From Puniceicoccaceae bacterium (GTDB lineage: Bacteria; Verrucomicrobiota; Verrucomicrobiia; Opitutales; Coraliomargaritaceae): a stretch of DNA of 12,022 bases. Under the pieces are notes generated by a model, which was not told where the DNA came from, did not search any database, and worked only from the letters and a program-made list of their open reading frames with translations. The position numbers and the translations under genes are program-made. Numbering within the stretch: position 1 is the stretch's first letter; every line of letters begins with the position of its first letter. Shown here in pieces: positions 7,191 to 12,022 of the stretch. Location of the stretch: the NCBI GenBank assembly GCA_003567255.1, contig PWZW01000325.1, positions 1 through 12,022 on the forward strand, written 5' to 3'.

Positions 7191-8123
7191 CTACGGCTTC
7201 AGCCCCGTCGCGAGGACCGTCTGAAAGTGTGGTGCCTCCGCTTCACGGGAAACTACAGTGATTTCAATCTTCCGAAATCCGCTGTTTTTGAGGAATTCGT
7301 AGAGCTTGTTCTCCGAAAAACCTAACCAACGATCCGCATAAAGCTCCCGAGCCTGCTCAAAATCGTGCTGAAGGAGGTCCAAGATAACTACCCGACCGCC
7401 GGAAACCAAGACCCTGCCAGCCTCCTCGACGGCCAACTGCGGGCGCTCTGCATGGTGCAACGCCTGACTCAGGAGTGCGAGGTCCATGCAACCGTCGTCC
7501 AGTGGGACCGATTCAATGTCGCCCAGTTGGTAACTCAAGTTGGTAAATCCGTTTTTCGCAGCCAACTCGCTCCCAACTTCAACCATCCGGCGGCTGTTAT
7601 CGATACAAACCACACTCGCCGCACGGCGCGCCAACAGTTGAGATAACAAGCCTTCGCCCGCACCTAAATCGACCACCCGAATGCTCGGCACAAAATGAAG
7701 TAAAAAATTGCCGATCCCTTCCCATGTCCGCCCCGGACAATAATCTTTCGAAAGTCGGCCCGCAACTGAGTTGAAATACGCCGTAGCCTGCTCCTTACGC
7801 TTTTCCAAAATCCGACTTAGCTGCATCCGGTCTTCTTTCACCTGGTCACTGCGTTCAACCGCTCGGCGCGCCGCATCGGCAAGGCCACGCTGCGCTTTCG
7901 CCAGCCCTTCGTTAAGGGCATAGAACGTCTTTTTTCCCTCCCGCCGGTCAATAACCAGCTCTCCTTGGCGCAACAGTGCCAGGTGTGAGGAGATTCGAGA
8001 CTGCCCCATTTCCAAAACTTCCTGAAGCTCCGCCACCGAGAGCTCCTCGACTCCTAAAAGAGAAAGGATGCGGACCCGTGTAGGGTCCGCCAAAAGTTTG
8101 AGCGTTTCCCAGGAATCTGCCAT
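7191..8123 (-). CDS. ArsR-family winged-helix regulator fused to a SAM-dependent methyltransferase
   Basis: The protein has 310 residues and two domains. Residues 1-75 are an ArsR/SmtB-type winged helix (ADPTRVRILSLL, recognition region about 40-57, wing DRREGKKTFYAL). A helical linker, about 75-125, leads to a class I methyltransferase with motif I VVDLGAGEG at 150-158, the acidic ribose-binding D175 in CIDNS, and D202 in GDIE. The usual metal motif of ArsR (ELCVCDL) is replaced by ELSVAEL, and the only cysteines (129, 173, 212) lie outside the helix-turn-helix, so metal sensing is unlikely. The SAM site could sense SAM or SAH, as suggested for similar fusions near methionine-cycle genes, but no such gene is in this window. 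The substrate is unknown. It follows the greA-like gene by 38 bases on the same strand and probably shares its transcript; a weak AAAGG lies about 11 bases before the ATG. Confidence 0.88.
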   Translation of the reverse strand: MADSWETLKLLADPTRVRILSLLGVEELSVAELQEVLEMGQSRISSHLALLRQGELVIDRREGKKTFYALNEGLAKAQRGLADAARRAVERSDQVKEDRMQLSRILEKRKEQATAYFNSVAGRLSKDYCPGRTWEGIGNFLLHFVPSIRVVDLGAGEGLLSQLLARRAASVVCIDNSRRMVEVGSELAAKNGFTNLSYQLGDIESVPLDDGCMDLALLSQALHHAERPQLAVEEAGRVLVSGGRVVILDLLQHDFEQARELYADRWLGFSENKLYEFLKNSGFRKIEITVVSREAEAPHFQTVLATGLKP

Positions 8124-8161
8124 CGCTCAGCGGCCTTTCAAAAGGGTTCCGTAGATCCAAA

Positions 8162-10027
8162 TCAACGCTGCTGGTCAACCCAGCGGGCGATGTTCTGAAT
8201 GGTCCAGCTCTCCTTATTGCCACCAATTTCCGTTTCGACACGCTCTCCCTTACCTTTGCTGAGCAAGCTTTGCGCAAGCGGCGTTTTGTAAGAAAGGATG
8301 TTGTTCTCCGGATCACTGTCCCAAGCACCAAGGATTGAGTAGGTAACCGACTTTTCCGTAGAACCTTCCAGCAAGGTAACCACACAACCAACGCCGACAG
8401 ATTCATCACTCGCATCTTCAAACGTCGTCACCCGAGCGCGGCCAAGGTCGACCTCAAGCTGATTTTTGCGAGCCAACAAGGTGTCTTGGTCCTGCCGCGC
8501 CATCTTGTACTCTGAATTCTCCTTCAAGTCACCGTGCTCGCGAGCAATTGCAATCGCCTCTTTGTTTTCCGGGATTTTCTTCGAAATGAGTTCTTCGTAC
8601 TCTTTCTTAACTTTGTTGAAGCTCTCCTGAGAAACCACAAGGGCGTCTTCTTCGTCGTTGCTGGTCGCCTTTTCTCCAGCTACCAAACTCTGAATCGCCG
8701 GATAGCGCTTGATAAAACGTGCGAGCAGGGACTTCTTGGTCAAATCCTCAAACCCTTGGTTCAGGAGGAGCGTTTGCGCTAAGTCCCGCGCCGTCTCGAA
8801 ATCAGCATCGGCTAATAAATCAGGAATCAAATCGGTGTCATCACTTAGCAAATCCGCCAATGGAATACGGCGCGTACCTGCGGTCTGTAAGGCCTCGTAG
8901 TCAATCGCGTAGAACATCGCATTCAAAATGCGAGGTGTCATCAACGGCTGAATGATCGGCGCATACTTTTTCGAGTTGCGATTTTTGATCACCCAGAAAA
9001 GCACCGGACCTTTGATGGTTTGCTCGTTCAACCAACGCTTCAAGCAGTGGCTGATGCGGCTTTCCAAATCGTGCTGAAGCATGAAATTAACGCACTCACT
9101 GGTGAACTTTCCACCTGAGTTACGCAAGAGGTCCTCCACCATCTGCTGCCATTTATCCGGATAAGTTCGAAAGATCAGATCCAGGTAGCGCTTGTGGTAC
9201 TGCGCCGGGAGCTGCTCCGCGAGTTCCGAATAATCGTTCGTCGCGTCTAAAATAGAGGCTGAGGAGGGCTCCAGCGTTTCCACGTCTTCGTGCAAATCGC
9301 GGGCAAGGTTATTCCGCACCCATACTCCGTGGAGCCGGTCTGCTTGGTTCAAGGATTTTGACTGTTGGATTGCTTCCGTCAGTACCTTTAGGATTTCAGG
9401 CAACTCTTCGCGGACCATCTCAGTGTTTTCAGAGAGCGCGAAAAGCTTGTCGCCCAACAAAATCTTCTCTTTCGAGTTTCGCGTCTTATGAAACTGCTCC
9501 AGAATCTCATCTTCTGGCTTGATTGGTTCGTCCCGCAAAACGTAAGGCTCCGTCTTTTTCGCCGGCACACCGATCCGAGGCTCCTTGATCAAATGCTTCT
9601 TTGTCGCAGTCCACCATTTTTTGTATTTGATGGGACCAATCACTCGCGCAAGCGCACGCTCGATTTCAGTCGCCAACATCGATTGCTCCGGTGCTTGCGC
9701 CAACATACTGACAATCAACTCAACCGGCTGCTTTTTGATCATTTCGTTGATCACGTCAGGCTCCGTCCGCGAGCGAACGAGCAAATCGCCCTCCAGGAGA
9801 ATGTCGAGCTTGTCGACGCAAAACGCCGGCGCCATCGCATGGCCCGTCTTTCCATCTTCAAAATCAATGATCAGACGATCTTGAGCCTCGTCGTAATCAA
9901 CAATCTTGCCAAACCCCCAAGAGCGATGCAGGCAGTAGTTGCCCGCTTGCATGGATTCCAGTTTTTCACGGGAATGGGCAAGCAGTGGATTTTTTTCAAT
10001 AAGAGCGTCAATGGCCTCTTTATTCAT
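8162..10027 (-). CDS. greA: GreA-family transcription elongation factor with a large N-terminal extension
   Basis: Residues about 464-605 are a complete GreA. The coiled coil starts at VVSQESFNKVKKEYEEL, the tip AREHGDLKENSEY carries the acidic residues D500 and E503 (equivalent to D41 and E44 of E. coli GreA) that place Mg2+ for RNA cleavage in the RNA polymerase secondary channel, and the C-terminal globular domain follows (NILSYKTPLAQSLL). The first ~460 residues are extra. Residues 28-75 look like a small beta barrel with a WGFGKI motif at 37-42; 90-455 look mostly alpha-helical, as in helical-repeat scaffolds, with many L, E and K. Ordinary GreA is about 158 residues; I recall long forms from Chlamydia (about 715 aa) and spirochaetes, so the layout is lineage-typical rather than a new fusion. 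The likely role is rescue of backtracked RNA polymerase, with an unknown added contact. It is divergent from rsmB (57-base gap) and followed by the ArsR-methyltransferase gene. No Shine-Dalgarno is visible. Confidence 0.93.
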   Translation of the reverse strand: MNKEAIDALIEKNPLLAHSREKLESMQAGNYCLHRSWGFGKIVDYDEAQDRLIIDFEDGKTGHAMAPAFCVDKLDILLEGDLLVRSRTEPDVINEMIKKQPVELIVSMLAQAPEQSMLATEIERALARVIGPIKYKKWWTATKKHLIKEPRIGVPAKKTEPYVLRDEPIKPEDEILEQFHKTRNSKEKILLGDKLFALSENTEMVREELPEILKVLTEAIQQSKSLNQADRLHGVWVRNNLARDLHEDVETLEPSSASILDATNDYSELAEQLPAQYHKRYLDLIFRTYPDKWQQMVEDLLRNSGGKFTSECVNFMLQHDLESRISHCLKRWLNEQTIKGPVLFWVIKNRNSKKYAPIIQPLMTPRILNAMFYAIDYEALQTAGTRRIPLADLLSDDTDLIPDLLADADFETARDLAQTLLLNQGFEDLTKKSLLARFIKRYPAIQSLVAGEKATSNDEEDALVVSQESFNKVKKEYEELISKKIPENKEAIAIAREHGDLKENSEYKMARQDQDTLLARKNQLEVDLGRARVTTFEDASDESVGVGCVVTLLEGSTEKSVTYSILGAWDSDPENNILSYKTPLAQSLLSKGKGERVETEIGGNKESWTIQNIARWVDQQR

Positions 10028-10084
10028 AATAGCTTATAGAACTTTCGAACAGCAAACAGAAGAACGTAAAGGGAACACACTAAG
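10028..10084. promoter_or_regulatory. Divergent intergenic region greA / rsmB
   Basis: Both genes start outward from this 57-base gap, so it should hold promoter elements for each. On the minus strand TATAAG (10033-10038) could be a -10 box, only 5 bases before the greA ATG, but no matching -35 is seen. A TTCGAA palindrome lies in the direct repeat GAAC-TTTC-GAAC (10039-10050). On the plus strand AAAGGG (10068-10073) is about 11 bases before the rsmB ATG. Exact promoters cannot be assigned. Confidence 0.3.
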
Positions 10085-11389
10085 ATGAGAAGGATTAATT
10101 TTGAGTTAATGCGTAAAGCTCCTTCGGGGTGGTCCGCAACCGTTTTAATGATAGAAGCATTCCTGCGCCTGCATTGCAAGGCTCACGAAATGCTCGACCA
10201 ACTTCCCAAAACGATTGTCGGCCATGAGCGAACCCGAGCCCAGGGGCTTCTTCTTGATACTATCCGGCATGGCATGACGGTCGAACGCGCCCTACAACCG
10301 CTCCTGCGCAAACCACCCAAACCCCGTCTGCGCGCTTTACTCGCCGTCGCGGGAACCGAGCTCCTGCTTCACCCAGATCCCTCCACCACCCCAAAAATTG
10401 TTCATCACGCGGTCGACCGGGCCCGCGCCCTGGTGAGCAAAAACGAGCTCGGGTTCGTCAACGCCGTACTGCGTAAATTGCCAGAGAGTATCGCCCGGCT
10501 GAGGCGTTCGGAGGCACTCCCTCTGTCCAGCTCCCACCCCGACTGGCTCGTCGAGCACTGGACCCGACAATTTGGCCCTGAACGCACCACCGCTCTACTC
10601 GCCTGGAATCAAAAGAATGCCACCAATTACCTGCGAACCGCAAAGTCCATCGTGCCCGCCGGACTCACCCCCACTCGGTGGGATGGGTTTTATGCCCTTC
10701 CCGCAGGCCCCCCTTCGCCCGCCGTGCTAGAAGCCCTTGCCTCCGGTCTCGCCTTTATTAAAGACCCCGCAACGCGTCATGCCTGTGAAGCGCTCGACCT
10801 TACCCCGGGGTCCACTGTGCTCGACCTTTGCGCAGCCCCCGGAGGAAAAACTTTTGAAATCACTCAGGCCCTGCAAGGCCAAGGTCAGGTCATTGCCCTC
10901 GATTTCGGCAGCGACCGCCTCCACCGCCTCAAAGAAAATGTCGAAAAGATGCGTCACCCTGCACTTCGGATAGAGGTTCTGGAAATGGATCTCCTGGAAC
11001 TGGATGCCGCTCGACTCGAATCCCGCGGGCTCCCCCTTGCCTTTCCAAAGGTCCTCATCGATGTCCCATGCTCAAATACCGGCGTGATTCAACGACGTCC
11101 AGATCTGCGCTGGCGACTGCACCCGGCGGATATCAGCGCATCGGCAGAAAAACAATTAAGCCTCATCCGCGCTGCCGCTCACCGAGTCGCCTTGGGAGGT
11201 ACGCTCGTTTACAGTACCTGCAGTATCGAAGCACGCGAAAATGAGGAGGTCGTCGCCGCATTTCTTGACACCGTCGAGGGTCGAGGTTTCGACCTGAATT
11301 CAAGCCGTACATTCTACCCCTGGGAAACCGAGCACGATGGCGCCGGAGTTCACAAATTAACCAGAGTCAGAGAACCAGCTAAACTTTAG
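10085..11389 (+). CDS. rsmB: 16S rRNA (cytosine-967-C5)-methyltransferase RsmB (Sun/Fmu)
   Basis: It methylates C967 of 16S rRNA at carbon 5 using SAM (E. coli numbering). The 434 residues match the E. coli length of about 429. An N-terminal NusB-like RNA-binding domain covers about 15-140 (LLLDTIRHGMTVERAL; NELGFVNAVLRKLPE). The Rossmann methyltransferase domain shows KDPATRHACEAL at 226-237, SAM motif I DLCAAPGGKT at 247-256, DVPCSNTG at 326-333 with C329, and YSTCSIEARENE at 376-387 with C379, the catalytic cysteine position of m5C RNA methyltransferases. Start ATG 10085 is the furthest upstream; ATG 10109 and ATG 10148 are in frame and would still keep the NusB fold largely intact, so the first 8-21 residues are uncertain. 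It is divergent from the greA-like gene and overlaps the convergent rmuC by 4 bases. Confidence 0.94.
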   Translation: MRRINFELMRKAPSGWSATVLMIEAFLRLHCKAHEMLDQLPKTIVGHERTRAQGLLLDTIRHGMTVERALQPLLRKPPKPRLRALLAVAGTELLLHPDPSTTPKIVHHAVDRARALVSKNELGFVNAVLRKLPESIARLRRSEALPLSSSHPDWLVEHWTRQFGPERTTALLAWNQKNATNYLRTAKSIVPAGLTPTRWDGFYALPAGPPSPAVLEALASGLAFIKDPATRHACEALDLTPGSTVLDLCAAPGGKTFEITQALQGQGQVIALDFGSDRLHRLKENVEKMRHPALRIEVLEMDLLELDAARLESRGLPLAFPKVLIDVPCSNTGVIQRRPDLRWRLHPADISASAEKQLSLIRAAAHRVALGGTLVYSTCSIEARENEEVVAAFLDTVEGRGFDLNSSRTFYPWETEHDGAGVHKLTRVREPAKL

Positions 11390-12022
11390 CCTTCATCACG
11401 CACTTGCGGCCGCTTCTCCACCGGTCGCAAGGGTTCAATTTCACGCCACTCGCCACTTTTTAAATCGCGGAATTTACGTGCCGTCACCAGCAACCTGCTT
11501 TCTACCGACCGAACCATAGTGTTATACTGATCCACCGACCTTTCAAGAGCCTTCCCCAAACCGCCAAAGTGATCCGCAAAAACCCCCACCCGTTCGTATA
11601 ATTCGACACCTAGCTCACTGATCGCCTTGGCTTCCCTCGCCACCGCTTCTTGACGCCACCCGTAAGCCACCGCCTTGAGCAAGGCAATTAAGGTTGTCGG
11701 CGTCGCCAAAATGACCTGTTTGTCCACCCCGTACTCAAGTAGTTGCGGGTCCTCCTCCAAAGCCGCACTGAAAAAAGATTCTCCCGGAAGAAACAGAACC
11801 ACAAATTCCGGCGCTGCCTCAAACTGCGCCCAGTACGCCTTCCCGGAAAGTTGCTTGATGTGATCGCGAATTTGCCGCGCATGCCGCTTTAAATGAACCT
11901 TCCTCTCGGACTCGTCTTGGGTTTCCAGCATGTCCAGGTAGGCAGAGAGCGGCGCCTTCGAATCAACAACAATTTTGCGATCATTCGGTAACAGGACCAG
12001 TAGATCGGGACGCTGACGCCCC
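11386..12022 (-). CDS. rmuC: DNA recombination protein RmuC, C-terminal part (5' end beyond window)
   Basis: The reading frame is open to the right edge, so only the last ~211 residues are present. They begin with RPDLLVLLP followed by VVDSKAPLSAYL, the core of the RmuC domain. This carries a D...DxK pattern (D6, D20, K22 of the visible part) of the PD-(D/E)xK nuclease-like fold. Further matches are FLPGESFFSAAL, VILATPTTLIALLKAVAYGW and a helical C-terminus with the pattern LYERVGVFADHFGGLGKAL. In E. coli RmuC limits DNA inversion at short inverted repeats; its enzymatic action is not firmly established. The missing N-terminus normally holds a membrane anchor and a long coiled coil. The internal ATG at 11931 is not the start. 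The stop TAA overlaps the TAG of rsmB in the sequence TTAG, tail to tail. Confidence 0.93.
   Translation of the reverse strand, partial: GRQRPDLLVLLPNDRKIVVDSKAPLSAYLDMLETQDESERKVHLKRHARQIRDHIKQLSGKAYWAQFEAAPEFVVLFLPGESFFSAALEEDPQLLEYGVDKQVILATPTTLIALLKAVAYGWRQEAVAREAKAISELGVELYERVGVFADHFGGLGKALERSVDQYNTMVRSVESRLLVTARKFRDLKSGEWREIEPLRPVEKRPQVRDEG

Noticed and set aside
9488..10039. A 183-codon plus-strand frame opposite the 5' part of the greA-like gene.
   Set aside because: The opposite strand encodes a clear protein with WGFG and helical regions. This frame's composition (rich in R, L, F) looks like an antisense shadow.
1..12022. Mobile elements, CRISPR arrays, phage genes, toxin-antitoxin or defence genes.
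   Set aside because: No transposase or integrase motifs, no regularly spaced direct repeats, and no att-like duplication of the tRNA-Pro 3' end seen downstream. The window is continuous housekeeping chromosome.

Overview
This 12 kb window is a gene-dense stretch of bacterial housekeeping chromosome. The best guess for its source is a member of the Verrucomicrobiota, or a near relative in the PVC group. Three things point there: an oversized GreA-type protein of the kind I recall from chlamydiae and spirochaetes, a SecA with an enlarged preprotein cross-linking region and no zinc-finger tail, and several genes without a Shine-Dalgarno sequence. This is inference from gene architecture, not a database result. 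I see no insertion sequence, prophage gene, CRISPR array, integrase or toxin-antitoxin pair.

Layout, left half (+ strand): birA (biotin-protein ligase/repressor; TTG start near the window edge) is followed after 6 bases by coaX (type III pantothenate kinase), so biotin attachment and CoA synthesis are probably co-transcribed. Next come ruvB (Holliday junction branch-migration motor), a short rlmB-type SPOUT 23S rRNA methyltransferase, a 244-base leader holding two perfect inverted repeats, and secA (protein-export ATPase). A tRNA-Pro(GGG) with its own likely promoter and a strong intrinsic terminator closes this half.

Layout, right half: a minus-strand pair reads back toward the tRNA. It consists of a 621-residue GreA-family protein with a large N-terminal extension, then an ArsR-type DNA-binding domain fused to a SAM-dependent methyltransferase. 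Divergent from greA is rsmB (16S rRNA m5C methyltransferase). rsmB meets rmuC (minus strand, cut by the window edge) tail to tail, with a 4-base overlap of stop codons.

Functionally the window mixes cofactor metabolism (birA, coaX), DNA recombination (ruvB, rmuC), rRNA modification (rlmB-like, rsmB), transcription (greA-like, arsR-methyltransferase), translation (tRNA-Pro) and protein export (secA). No new multi-gene system is evident. The points most worth a second look are domain-level oddities: the GreA N-terminal extension with a WGxG-type barrel, the replaced SecA C-terminus, a possible sliding-clamp-binding peptide at the end of RuvB, and the structured secA leader.
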